Shown here in pieces: positions 18,499-26,396 of a DNA stretch of 64,000 bases. This DNA comes from Vibrio hangzhouensis (GTDB taxonomy: Bacteria > Pseudomonadota > Gammaproteobacteria > Enterobacterales > Vibrionaceae). The stretch lies in NCBI RefSeq assembly GCF_900107935.1, contig NZ_FNVG01000004.1, positions 202,567 through 266,566 of the forward strand. Direction: 5' to 3'. The number at the start of each line of letters is the position of its first letter. Position 1 is the stretch's first letter. Position numbers and translations under genes: made by a program. The notes below the pieces were generated by a model, which searched no databases, was not told where the DNA came from, and was given only the letters and a program-made list of their open reading frames with translations.

Positions 18499-18795
18499 TC
18501 ATCTATCACTAGGTGCAGGCTTGAAAATACGTTTAAGCTTAACTCTAATTAGGTTCACCAATGGCTTTCCTAGAATGGCAATCGAGCCAAATAGAATCAC
18601 CTCGTTGATGGCAAAGCCAATACCCACTATCGAAACTGTGTCTTCGGTCGGCCAGCCCATGGCCGCACCCATTGTTCCCAAACCGGCTGGCACAGCAAAC
18701 ATCCCGATGTTGGTGAGAACAAAGGCAACCATGGCTACCTTCTTCAAAGGGGTATCAACCAATGCTTTCAGGTTCATATCTTGTTGGTTGGACAT
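18499..18795 (-). CDS. Small two-helix membrane protein
   Basis: 98 residues from the ATG at 18795, with GAGG 6-7 bases upstream. Two hydrophobic helices (about residues 20-45, Gly/Ala-rich, and 57-78) and a basic C-terminus (LIRVKLKRIFKPAPSDR). I do not recognise the family with confidence; it could be a transporter-associated suffix domain. It starts 11 bp after the stop of the DUF1989-like gene, so the two form an operon. Confidence 0.7.
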   Translation of the reverse strand: MSNQQDMNLKALVDTPLKKVAMVAFVLTNIGMFAVPAGLGTMGAAMGWPTEDTVSIVGIGFAINEVILFGSIAILGKPLVNLIRVKLKRIFKPAPSDR

Positions 18796-18806
18796 ATTCA
18801 CCTCAA

Positions 18807-19727
18807 CTATTTAACCGAGTTATCTTTAGTCGCAATTCGCTCGTAGATGCGCTCTTCCCAGCCTCCAATGTCGCCCAAATGCTTAGTTTCTGGCTGAATA
18901 CCGGTGTCATACACACTGACATACACCGGGTTGGGCTGTGCTTCTGGATAAGGCAACGCCTGGTCTGCGTATGGGCAGTTACTCACAACCACATAGATAT
19001 CTTTCTCGGCGTAAAACTCACAGCCGACCCCATCATCAACCGAAGGTGTGGGTGCCAGAACACAGCGAGTAATGCCATTATCGTCTTGAGTGAATTTGTT
19101 GGGCTGAAACATGTTTACATCATTGCGGTCAGCAAAGGTTTGCACCACCTGACGACGCAGCGTTTCATTCTCGATAGCCGCAATTGCCGGAACTCTATTG
19201 AAACCTTGGATAAAGTTTTCCTGGCAACTGTTGACGTTACCTTCTTCGCCATAACACATATGTAACCATTCAGGGCAGCAGTGAGCGGCAAAGAAAATGT
19301 GACTGAAATCTTCGTCCATTTTTTCATATGGGAATTCATCTTCAACAAGCGTAACGATTTTTTCCATGTAGCGGCTTTGCGACCAGACTGCGCTGTACAA
19401 TCTTTGATTTAGACCTTCAACAGCACTGGTATTCAGGTGGTCACCGTATTGCTCTAGATCCGGAGTTACAAAGTGGACATCGATGATTTGAGTACGGTTG
19501 TTATGCAGGCTTGGACGCTGTTCAAAACGAATAACTTGCCCTGCTTTGACGAAGAACGCATTGCCAGTATGAGGCAGAAGCACATCGTCATACACATGTT
19601 GACGGGTACCGTTGGATTTGGTGCCACGTACATCTTCATAGAAAGCGATATTTGGTGAGACTTTTCGCTCGTAGGTTTTTACCGGGTCGATGTCTTCGTT
19701 GTATACAGATTTGATGTCAGTTGTCAT
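18807..19727 (-). CDS. DUF1989-like protein (urea carboxylase-associated family)
   Basis: 306 residues from the ATG at 19727 (AAGGT upstream). The family call rests on the order VKAGQVIRFEQ (the vxaGq.lri.D-like strand), a Cys/Trp-rich middle (CCPEWLHMCYG) and a C-terminal segment DIYVVVSNCPYADQALPYPEAQ followed by VYVSVYD, which resembles the S-N-C-P ending of DUF1989 proteins. Members are found near urea/allophanate and amine metabolism; no enzymatic role is established that I know of. Four cysteines in the middle could bind metal. It is followed by a small membrane protein and divergent from a LysR gene, likely its regulator. Confidence 0.6.
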   Translation of the reverse strand: MTTDIKSVYNEDIDPVKTYERKVSPNIAFYEDVRGTKSNGTRQHVYDDVLLPHTGNAFFVKAGQVIRFEQRPSLHNNRTQIIDVHFVTPDLEQYGDHLNTSAVEGLNQRLYSAVWSQSRYMEKIVTLVEDEFPYEKMDEDFSHIFFAAHCCPEWLHMCYGEEGNVNSCQENFIQGFNRVPAIAAIENETLRRQVVQTFADRNDVNMFQPNKFTQDDNGITRCVLAPTPSVDDGVGCEFYAEKDIYVVVSNCPYADQALPYPEAQPNPVYVSVYDTGIQPETKHLGDIGGWEERIYERIATKDNSVK

Positions 19728-19979
19728 GGTCTTTACCTTCTTTATCTGAATAAAGCGCATCCATTCCAATTTGTCGTCAAAACGTTCGTTGCCGTTCTCC
19801 CCTCTGACACCGCTTATATTAGTCATATTTTCTTAAATACAAATTCAGTAAACTTTAAGAAATATTGACAGTTCGAGCGATATCTGAAACCTCGACACAT
19901 CAAGTTGCAAAGCTTCTTAATTGGCCTAACATTAAATATTATCTACAGAATTATTATAAAAGGTGTGAGTTTTACTGAT

Positions 19980-20861
19980 ATGTTGACTGTTAATCTGCTC
20001 CAGCTTCAGGCGTTCGTCGTCGCAGCCGAAACCGGTTCATTTTCTGCTGCCGCCAGAAAGATGAAAAAAACCCATTCAGCGATTAGCATGACGATCTCCA
20101 ATCTGGAGCTGGATGTGAACCAAGACCTATTTGACCGCTCCACCCGTAACCCGACGCTTACTCAGGCGGGACAGGTTTTGTTAAAAGAAGCAAAACTGAT
20201 CTTGGCGCAATGCGAACATTTCGAGCGTCTGGCCAACGAATTGGAACCGGAAGAAGAGACTGAATTCACTCTGGCGCTGGACAGTGTCTACAGTGTGCCC
20301 TTTGAAAAAGAGATTCTGACCCTGCTGGCAGATCAATTTCCAAGACTCAAGCTAAAGCTGATAGAGAAGCCCTCTTCGGAAGTGATTGCGGCAGTGATCA
20401 AAGAAGAGGCTCAAATCGGTTTCACGCTATTAGAACAGCCCATTTTCAGTAATTTGGGCGCAATTTCACTCCCTCCAGCAGAACTGCTTTATATTGCCAG
20501 TCCTGATCATCCTCTTGCGGCACTTGAAACCGTCGCACTGGTTGACCTTCAGCGTTATCGTCAGGCCTACCTTTCTCATCAGACACACGCCTCAGACAAT
20601 ACAATATCCCCCAATACATGGGAGTGTGAATCCATCTCGGCAGCCAAAACCGCGATTGGCTATGGCCTGTGTTGGGGCATGGCGGTTGAACCCTTTATTC
20701 GTCCGCAAATCGAGTCGGGACAGATCGTCAGATTGAATGTAGAGTCATCGCTTCGTAAAGAAATCCCTGCTGCTCTTATCTGGAAGGTAGGGAAAGAATC
20801 AGGCAAAGTGCATAACGCGATTAGAGCGCTCTATAGTCAGACCTCTAGCGCAAAAAACTGA
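19980..20861 (+). CDS. LysR-family transcriptional regulator
   Basis: 293 residues from the ATG at 19980. The helix-turn-helix (LLQLQAFVVAAETGSFSAAA...SAISMTISNLE) is at residues ~4-62; the rest fits a periplasmic-binding-like effector domain. It is divergent from the DUF1989-like/membrane-protein operon with about 250 bp between starts, the common arrangement for a LysR activator and its target. The open frame reaches 25 codons upstream, but the family start is at this ATG. Confidence 0.9.
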   Translation: MLTVNLLQLQAFVVAAETGSFSAAARKMKKTHSAISMTISNLELDVNQDLFDRSTRNPTLTQAGQVLLKEAKLILAQCEHFERLANELEPEEETEFTLALDSVYSVPFEKEILTLLADQFPRLKLKLIEKPSSEVIAAVIKEEAQIGFTLLEQPIFSNLGAISLPPAELLYIASPDHPLAALETVALVDLQRYRQAYLSHQTHASDNTISPNTWECESISAAKTAIGYGLCWGMAVEPFIRPQIESGQIVRLNVESSLRKEIPAALIWKVGKESGKVHNAIRALYSQTSSAKN

Positions 20862-20879
20862 ACTGAGACGTTATATGAT

Positions 20880-20903
20880 ATAATTGAACGATCGTTCAAT
20901 TAT
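20880..20903. promoter_or_regulatory. Perfect 24-bp palindrome, TetR-type operator for yghU
   Basis: ATAATTGAAC-GATC-GTTCAATTAT is symmetric over all 24 bases, between the lysR stop and yghU. Its core TTGAAC-N4-GTTCAA is repeated before the tetR gene (30596-30611). Confidence 0.75.
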
Positions 20904-20995
20904 GTTGCGGTGTACATCGAATCAAGATAGGATTTTTCTATCAGCCCTATTCTAACGAAGCAACAGAGCTTCCAATCAGCGCATTAGGAGATGCT

Positions 20996-21856
20996 ATGAG
21001 TAACGAATATACCCCTCCAAAAGTATGGACTCATGATAGTAGCAGTGGTGGCCAGTGGGCCAGCATCAACCGACCAGACTCCGGCGCGCGGCACGAGCAA
21101 GAGTTACCTGTTGGTGAACACGACCTTCAACTTTACTCCCTGGCGACACCCAATGGGCAAAAGGTCACCATTATGCTGGAGGAACTGCTAGCTCTGGGGA
21201 AAACTGCAGCGGAATATGACGCCTACACTATTAATATTGGTGACGGTGACCAGTTCGGATCAGGGTTTGTTGACATCAATCCTAACTCCAAAATCCCGGC
21301 ACTGCTCGATCGTTCAGGCGATGCTCCAGTTCGCGTGTTTGAGTCTGGGCATATCTTGCTCTATCTGGCAGAAAAATTTGATGCCCTGCTTCCAACAGAG
21401 AGTGCCAAACGAGTAGAAGCGATCAACTGGCTATTTTGGCTACAGGGTTCAGCCCCTTATCTTGGCGGTGGGTTCGGACACTTTTACGCCTATGCGCCAG
21501 AAAAATTTGAGTACCCCATCAATCGTTTCGCAATGGAAACTAAGCGACAGCTTCATCTTCTGGACTCACGTCTGGCAGACAATGACTTCTTGGGTGGTGA
21601 TGAGTACAGTATCGCCGATATCGCAACCTGGCCGTGGTATGGAAACCTGGTACTTGGTAACGTCTACAACGCTGCAGAATTTCTCGACGTAGAGAGCTAT
21701 CCAAATTTATTGCGCTGGGCAAAAGCGATTGAAGCTCGCCCTGCAGTGCAACGTGGTCGCATCGTCAATCGTACCTGGGGCGAAGACTGGGAAGTACTTC
21801 AAGAGCGCCATAGCGCCTCTGATATTGATGCCGTATTGGCAAAACAACCAAAATAG
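20996..21856 (+). CDS. yghU: YghU-type glutathione S-transferase (disulfide-bond oxidoreductase)
   Basis: 286 residues. The start (YTPPKVWT...GGQWASINRP) and the stretch LYSLATPNGQKVTIMLEEL are characteristic of YghU, a nu-class GST with an N-terminal thioredoxin fold and a C-terminal helical domain; the C-terminal segment FLGGDEYSIADIATWPWYGN is also typical. YghU enzymes bind two glutathiones and reduce disulfides. The start has AGGAG 6 bases upstream. A perfect TetR-type palindrome ~95 bp upstream suggests repression, relieved by an electrophile or oxidant (inference). Confidence 0.93.
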   Translation: MSNEYTPPKVWTHDSSSGGQWASINRPDSGARHEQELPVGEHDLQLYSLATPNGQKVTIMLEELLALGKTAAEYDAYTINIGDGDQFGSGFVDINPNSKIPALLDRSGDAPVRVFESGHILLYLAEKFDALLPTESAKRVEAINWLFWLQGSAPYLGGGFGHFYAYAPEKFEYPINRFAMETKRQLHLLDSRLADNDFLGGDEYSIADIATWPWYGNLVLGNVYNAAEFLDVESYPNLLRWAKAIEARPAVQRGRIVNRTWGEDWEVLQERHSASDIDAVLAKQPK

Positions 21857-21875
21857 TAAGAGTGCTCATACAATG

Positions 21876-21898
21876 ATGGCGAGTCATATGCTCGCCAT
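21876..21898. terminator. Hairpin between convergent genes
   Basis: ATGGCGAG (21876-21883) pairs with CTCGCCAT (21891-21898), extended by CAATG/CATTG on the outside with a small bulge. There is no T-run. Confidence 0.45.
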
Positions 21899-21922
21899 TG
21901 TCAGTTAAGGCAATCAGCAAAA

Positions 21923-22309
21923 TCAAAAGTAAACCCTAAACCCAGCGCGCGCTTCCAGTTCAATATCAAATTGATCTAGATACACCGCAGGAGTCACGTC
22001 CACATAAAAACCCACTGGTTTCACCCTGAACTCAGCACCAATTCCAGGGGTAACGGCAATGTAATGGTGATTGCGATCCACGTAATGGCCGCCAATAAAG
22101 AAATAGAGCGGGGTATTCTGAATACCATAAATCTTGTTTACGCCGAAACCCATTCGATCATCCAAGCTGACATTGAATCGGAGATCGTTGTGTTTAATAT
22201 CCACACCCCAATAAGGGTCTCCCACAAACAAACCTATACCGGTGTCTGCTTTCACTATGCCTGACAAGCCCAGCCCTAACGCCAGAATTAAGCCCAATAC
22301 CTTGTTCAT
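21923..22309 (-). CDS. Small secreted, probable beta-strand protein
   Basis: 128 residues from the ATG at 22309 (GGAAAGACG just upstream). A signal peptide (MNKVLGLILALGLGLSGIVK, cut near KA-D) is followed by short beta-like stretches (TGIGLFVGDPYWGVDIK, PLYFFIGGHYVDR, VGFYVDVTPAVYL) and a C-terminal Phe (GFRVYF), suggesting a small barrel or periplasmic beta protein. The family is unknown to me, and nothing nearby indicates a function. Confidence 0.65.
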   Translation of the reverse strand: MNKVLGLILALGLGLSGIVKADTGIGLFVGDPYWGVDIKHNDLRFNVSLDDRMGFGVNKIYGIQNTPLYFFIGGHYVDRNHHYIAVTPGIGAEFRVKPVGFYVDVTPAVYLDQFDIELEARAGFRVYF

Positions 22310-22486
22310 CGTCTTTCCACTACTGTATAAAAAATGACGACAATAAAACCTTAATATCAATACAAGGTCATGCGCTTATTGATTTAACCAATGAATTGCA
22401 ATACTGGGCAGCAATTATCCAGATTTAACCCAAAGGTAACCCTGCAGACATAACTGCTCACAATTACTTCCCGGTTGTATGAAACA

Positions 22487-22550
22487 CCGCTCTGCGTTCA
22501 GAGCAGCGGAAGATCCTGAGCCAGGATCACCAAATGCGTGACAGTGTCAC
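22487..22550. repeat. Cluster of three adjacent hairpins
   Basis: Within a 350-bp gap: CCGCTCTG/CAGAGCAGCGG (22487-22509, bulged), GATCCTG-AGC-CAGGATC (22512-22528, perfect) and GTGACA-G-TGTCAC (22538-22550, perfect). They could be a palindromic repeat unit, an RNA structure or regulator sites. The rest of 22310-22665 shows nothing else. Confidence 0.5.
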
Positions 22551-22665
22551 CTATAATTGGCATCACACTGCCTCAGAAACAGCCTTCATCCTTGTGCAAA
22601 CAAGGATATTTCAAAGCACATAGTTATCTAAAATAAAGATCAAGTATCGTATCGTAACGAAAGGA

Positions 22666-23184
22666 TCACTTGACCAACTTGGAGACGTAGGGAATGTTTC
22701 TCAGCTTATCTTGCCAAGGCAGCCCATAGCCAACTAATAGGTCATCATTGTCCATTTCGTAGGCATAATACTGCGGTACAGGGAGATCGACACGACCAGG
22801 TTTGACGAACAGCGTCGCGATTGAAAGTGACTTAACCTTATAGTGCTCTTGTATATGAGCGACGAGCCTTTTCATGGTTCCACCAGACTCGATGGCATCA
22901 TCGATCATAATGACATCTTTACCATTTAAGGGGATGTTTTCATGGTAGACAATTCTGGACTGATTATGGCTAACCCCTGGAGTATGAGGACAAGATATAT
23001 AGTCCATTTTAATATCGAACTTTAACTCACGGACCAAGTCAGCCGTAAATAAAATGCCGCCGGGAACAACAGTAATCACCACCGCATCACTAAACTGGTT
23101 ATTGAGCTTTTCGGCCACAGTTTCAACACCTGCTCGAATCTGCGCCTCATTCAGAACCCGTTCACCAATATGTTCAGATTTCAT
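22666..23184 (-). CDS. Hypoxanthine phosphoribosyltransferase-family protein
   Basis: 172 residues from the ATG at 23184 (GGGAAAG upstream). The PRPP loop is VIMIDDAIESGGTMKRL, and the C-terminal LLVGYGLPWQDKLRNIPYV is a clear HPRT signature. It would make IMP/GMP from hypoxanthine/guanine and PRPP. Differences from typical Hpt, such as ESGGT in the PRPP loop, suggest a diverged paralogue rather than the housekeeping enzyme. It lies at the left edge of the cassette cluster, on the same strand, but no attC site follows it. Confidence 0.85.
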   Translation of the reverse strand: MKSEHIGERVLNEAQIRAGVETVAEKLNNQFSDAVVITVVPGGILFTADLVRELKFDIKMDYISCPHTPGVSHNQSRIVYHENIPLNGKDVIMIDDAIESGGTMKRLVAHIQEHYKVKSLSIATLFVKPGRVDLPVPQYYAYEMDNDDLLVGYGLPWQDKLRNIPYVSKLVK

Positions 23185-23302
23185 CTTCTTTCCCTTTGTC
23201 CAATTGGTCAAATATCACCTTGTTTCGTAGCCCATCACGAGCACTGTATTCGGGCAAAGCCTTCATATTGACTAAAGCCAACCAGATCGAAATTACTGAG
23301 AG

Positions 23303-23803
23303 TTAACCGCCGACCTGAGCAATTGCTGCTATTTTCAAACGCACATGTTCTAGAACGGGTATGGGTAACCTATCTTTATTAAAGTGGCGCCCCAAATCAT
23401 ACGCCATGTTTTCCAATGGTGCCCTGTCGTACCCAAATTCATTAATTTCACGTACATACCTTTCAAGGAAACCGACGCCGCCTAATAGCTGCCACTGAAT
23501 AGTGTGCATGAGTTCATGGATATGAATTTCTAAATCTGATTGATGCTGCGGCTTAATGAAGTACATGTTTTTGTATGTAATTGCGCCACAATCCATGTCC
23601 AGAAAGTCTCCCAGCCCTAGCCCCCTTAGACCTTCGATATCGGGTTTAGGTATTTTCTCCGTTACTACATATCGACACTGAGCCAAATACTCAGGCGAGT
23701 AGTAGCCTGCAAAGACTTGCTCAAACTCAGAGCAAGGAAGCGACTGCCATTCATATTTCTGAATGGTTTCATCAATCCAACGATCAAACTCTTTAATTGG
23801 CAT
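23303..23803 (-). CDS. Putative HExxH metalloprotein, cassette-encoded
   Basis: 166 residues from the ATG at 23803 (GGAGA 4-5 bases upstream). The clearest feature is HIHELMHTIQWQ, an HExxH zinc-binding pattern as in zincin peptidases, with a downstream conserved-looking YDRAPLENMAYDLGRHF that may provide the third ligand (Glu in LENMAYDLG). There is no signal peptide or membrane helix. I cannot name a family with confidence; DUF4157-like or M48-like zincins have similar patterns. It lies left of the attC site at 23880-23939 and is probably a cassette that has lost its own attC. Confidence 0.6.
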   Translation of the reverse strand: MPIKEFDRWIDETIQKYEWQSLPCSEFEQVFAGYYSPEYLAQCRYVVTEKIPKPDIEGLRGLGLGDFLDMDCGAITYKNMYFIKPQHQSDLEIHIHELMHTIQWQLLGGVGFLERYVREINEFGYDRAPLENMAYDLGRHFNKDRLPIPVLEHVRLKIAAIAQVGG

Positions 23804-23879
23804 AGAGTCTCCAAAAATGACGTTCCATAAAAGCGAGCAACGCGACCACCTACCGAATCCATTGCACCTAAAACACAAA

Positions 23880-23939
23880 ACCCAACGGGAAGGCAAAAAT
23901 GCCAGGCGTTGGGTATCAGTCTAAACGGCTTCGTTATAT
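23880..23939 (-). other. attC-like site following the NTF2-like cassette
   Basis: On the minus strand it starts ATATAAC and ends GTTGGGT (RYYYAAC...GTTRRRY), with an inner ACCCAACG/CGTTGGGT pair around GGCA-TTTTT-GCC. The left half (GTTTAGACTGATACCCAACG, then CCTGGCATTTT) resembles Vibrio integron repeats. The inner hairpin is followed by T-rich sequence, so it could also act as a terminator. Confidence 0.6.
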
Positions 23940-23947
23940 CTTTGAAC

Positions 23948-24307
23948 TTAAAAGGAATTCTCCCATTGCTTTGTATCAACAAACCAACGTTCTTCGTAGA
24001 TTTTTTCACCCGTAAACTTAAATAGAACGGACAATTGAGAATATGAAACCTTATCCGACTTCCATTCCACAATTGAAACCACTTCATCTACACCTTCCAG
24101 GTTCCGTAAATCTGTAATCTCGAATCCAGGAGGAAAGAGCTCTCCCAAATTTTCCAGCGCGGCTCGAAAAGCATACCTTCCTTCCAGTACATCGCCTTGA
24201 CCCGGCATGATAAAGAACATATCCGATGTATAGTCAGCGACCAAAGCATCAAAATCCCCAGCCCCAACCGCTTCCCAACCTCTTTGAACGATATTAGCCA
24301 AACTCAT
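23948..24307 (-). CDS. SnoaL/NTF2-like protein, cassette-encoded
   Basis: 119 residues from the ATG at 24307 (GGAGGAAATGTC directly upstream). The pattern VQRGWEAVGAGDFDALVADY, then IMPGQGDVLEGRYAFRAAL and a C-terminal KIYEERWFVD is that of the cone-shaped SnoaL-like/NTF2 fold, used by small polyketide cyclases, isomerases and dehydratases; catalytic assignment is not possible. It lies between attC-like sites on the minus strand. The attC of its own cassette is at 23880-23939, 8 bp after the stop. Confidence 0.75.
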   Translation of the reverse strand: MSLANIVQRGWEAVGAGDFDALVADYTSDMFFIMPGQGDVLEGRYAFRAALENLGELFPPGFEITDLRNLEGVDEVVSIVEWKSDKVSYSQLSVLFKFTGEKIYEERWFVDTKQWENSF

Positions 24308-24403
24308 GACATTTCCTCCAACACCCAACCACACCAATAACTATAGGCGTTATTTGTAGTCGAATGCTGATTTCAATTGCTGCTGTCTTTGGTCTTCTTT
24401 GAA

Positions 24404-24475
24404 TTAAAAGTAAAAGTCCTTCCCTACAACAAGCAAAAACAATAGTAATATCACGGCATAGCGAAAATACTTCAA
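24404..24475 (-). CDS. Possible 23-residue single-helix membrane peptide
   Basis: TTG at 24475 is preceded by a perfect AAGGAGGT; the product would be MKYFRYAVILLLFLLVVGKD plus FYF, one membrane helix. The same frame can start at an ATG at 24520 (38 residues) without a ribosome site. It lies in the 320-bp gap between the NTF2-like gene and the LysE attC, so it may be a micro-cassette. Confidence 0.4.
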   Translation of the reverse strand: MKYFRYAVILLLFLLVVGKDFYF

Positions 24476-24627
24476 TCTACCTCCTTGCAGATTACGCCGT
24501 CTTAAGGCGTGTAGTACCATGCGTCAAACTTACGCGAAGATAAACCTGCACACGTTACGGAGTCGCTCTTAAACACCTTGTATGCCTCTGAATCTGTATG
24601 CAAAGCAAACACTGAAGCATAATACCT

Positions 24628-24744
24628 TACTAACGGGCGACAACGCTATGCCACCCAAGTTGAATATTGAGCTATAAACGCGGAGCTCAAATTGCGAGTG
24701 AATTCGCCAAGCATTAGGAGTCGTTGCTAAGCAATTAGTTATGT
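24628..24744 (-). other. attC-like site following the LysE cassette
   Basis: On the minus strand it starts ACATAAC and ends CGCCCGTTAGTA, with inner GACTCCTAATGCTTGGCG and GGCATAGCGTTGTCG stretches, 117 bp in all. The LysE stop codon is 6 bp before it, as is usual in cassettes. Confidence 0.65.
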
Positions 24745-24749
24745 GAAAT

Positions 24750-25394
24750 TCAATTCGTCGAAGAAAGAGCTACCTTAATACCAAACGCTACCAATACAAC
24801 TCCCATGGTTTTTTCCACGTATGCCTGAATAGATAAAAATGCTTTTCTTATATATGTTCGATTTAAAAACAGAGCGACCAATGAAAACCAAATCAAACAA
24901 GTTAATGAGACTATAGCTCCGTAAGTTATTTGGATTTCCAGAGGGGTCGAAGTACTCACGAGTTGAGTAAACAGGCTGACAAAGAAAAGTGTAGCTTTTG
25001 GGTTCAGTGCATTGTTAAGAAAGCCCATTTGAAAAGATTTCAATGCACTTATTCTGTCACGTTGGTCAGTATTAGGAAGGTCGATATCACTACCTTTACT
25101 CTTGATACAGCAATAGCCAAGATAGAATAGATAAAAAGCACCGAGGTATTTTACGATAGAAAAAAGCAAAATTGACTTTGAAAGCAAAATACCAATGCCA
25201 GCCAAGGTGTAGCCAATATGTATCCATACTGCACTTGCAACGCCTAAAGCGGTATATATACCTGAACGAGCCGAGTAAACAAGGCTGTTTCGGACCACTA
25301 CAATAAAATCAGGTCCTGGGGTAACTATGGTCAAGATAGTTATAGTAATGACGGCTAGCAGCTCTGAGAGATATTGTGTTAATAGTAACTCCAT
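24750..25394 (-). CDS. LysE/RhtB family exporter, cassette-encoded
   Basis: 214 residues, about six membrane helices. The family motifs are ITILTIVTPGPDFIVVVRNS in helix 1 and MGFLNNALNPKATLFFVSLF in the middle. LysE/RhtB proteins export amino acids or homoserine lactones; the substrate is unknown. It carries its own attC (24628-24744) and starts about 100 bp after the previous attC, so it is a mobile cassette gene. A codon-use difference from neighbours (more A/T-rich) is visible by eye. Confidence 0.88.
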   Translation of the reverse strand: MELLLTQYLSELLAVITITILTIVTPGPDFIVVVRNSLVYSARSGIYTALGVASAVWIHIGYTLAGIGILLSKSILLFSIVKYLGAFYLFYLGYCCIKSKGSDIDLPNTDQRDRISALKSFQMGFLNNALNPKATLFFVSLFTQLVSTSTPLEIQITYGAIVSLTCLIWFSLVALFLNRTYIRKAFLSIQAYVEKTMGVVLVAFGIKVALSSTN

Positions 25395-25493
25395 TCAAGA
25401 AATCCTGAGTAAAATTCAATCAATCTCAAGTGTGCACTAAATTGAATAACAATGCACCTATTTCACATAGCGTTCGATCCAGTGGTGAGTGAC

Positions 25494-25590
25494 GCCCAAC
25501 GGAATTTAATTTAACCACCGTAAACACACAATCCAAAATTAACGTCAATAGTGCCGAGCGTTACGAATCAACTCGAAGCGTTTGTTAGGT
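25494..25590 (-). other. attC-like site following the GNAT cassette
   Basis: On the minus strand it starts ACCTAACAAACGC and ends CCGTTGGGC, with an inner TAACGCTCGGCA. The GNAT stop codon TAA is inside the first core element, a typical cassette feature. It is 97 bp long. Confidence 0.75.
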
Positions 25591-26088
25591 GCGGAGCAAT
25601 TTTGACATATAGTACTCATCCACATATTGGCAATCGATTTTTAATGAATTTCGTTTTGTTCCTTCAACTTCAAACCCTTGAGAAAGATAAAGATTATATG
25701 CTCTCTCATTGTGACACATAACTGTCAGCTCAAGCCTTGAAAAATGATGTTCTATAGCCCAAGCTTCAAGCTTTCCTAACAATTGTTTGCCGTAACCTTT
25801 CCCTGATACTGACTGCTTGATACCCATCACGCAATACATCGAATGACGGTTCCGGTTTGTAGAATTCCCGATACCAGCGCTAAAACCGTGGACTCCTAGC
25901 TCATCGGCAAGAACGAACATTGACTTAATATTGCTTTCAGAAAATGTTTCAAGGATCTTCACCTGTTGCTCTAGAGTTGTTTTCCTTTCACCTTCCTCAA
26001 ACAACATAAACTTCGTTTCAGTATCAAGTTGAAACATCAACTCCAGAATAGATTCAGCGTCACTAACTTGTGCTTCCCTGACTTTCAC
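25585..26088 (-). CDS. GNAT-family N-acetyltransferase, cassette-encoded
   Basis: 167 residues from a GTG at 26088 with AAAAGGT 6 bases upstream. The acetyl-CoA loop is GIKQSVSGKGYGKQLLGKLE (residues ~105-124), followed by the motif-B-like ELTVMCHNERAYNLYLSQGF. The substrate is unknown. The frame is open to 26202, but that extension is translation of the upstream attC and is rejected as coding. The cassette runs from the end of the attC at 26112 to its own attC at 25494-25590. Confidence 0.88.
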   Translation of the reverse strand: MKVREAQVSDAESILELMFQLDTETKFMLFEEGERKTTLEQQVKILETFSESNIKSMFVLADELGVHGFSAGIGNSTNRNRHSMYCVMGIKQSVSGKGYGKQLLGKLEAWAIEHHFSRLELTVMCHNERAYNLYLSQGFEVEGTKRNSLKIDCQYVDEYYMSKLLRT

Positions 26089-26111
26089 AATAACTACCTT
26101 TTGCTCCGAGC

Positions 26112-26235
26112 CCCTAACGCTAAGTTGAGTTGCAACTAACACAACCACAATACTCAACCTGACTACCGTAAATACTAAACTCAACCAAACCGAAAATGCC
26201 ACGCGTTAGCTGTCAAATTAAACGCCTTGTTGTGC
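26112..26235 (-). other. attC-like site following the 44-residue ORF cassette
   Basis: On the minus strand it starts GCACAACAAGGCG, contains TAACGCGTGGCATTTTCGG and ends AGCGTTAGGG, 124 bp long. This is the closest of the four to Vibrio integron repeats as I know them. Confidence 0.75.
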
Positions 26236-26261
26236 CTTTTAATTCGTATATTAAGCAAACG

Positions 26262-26396
26262 CTATTTATTGTTTTCCTTACCCTGTAAATACTCTTCGTA
26301 CTTTCGAGAAACCCATTGATGAATATGAAGCCCAGTCTTACGAACAAGATACCAATCTATAGCAGCCAAAATAACAAAACCAATAATAGTTCCCAT
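26262..26396 (-). CDS. 44-residue small membrane protein, cassette-encoded
   Basis: ATG at 26396 has GGAGGG 6 bases upstream. The product, starting MGTIIGFVILAAIDWYLVRK, has one N-terminal membrane helix and a charged tail (SRKYEEYLQGKENNK). Its stop is 27 bp before the attC at 26112-26235, consistent with a complete tiny cassette. The function is unknown. Confidence 0.6.
   Translation of the reverse strand: MGTIIGFVILAAIDWYLVRKTGLHIHQWVSRKYEEYLQGKENNK

Noticed and set aside
26089..26202. N-terminal extension of the GNAT gene to an ATG at 26202
   Set aside because: The extra 38 codons are translation of the upstream attC-like site; the GTG at 26088 has a ribosome site and matches the fold start.
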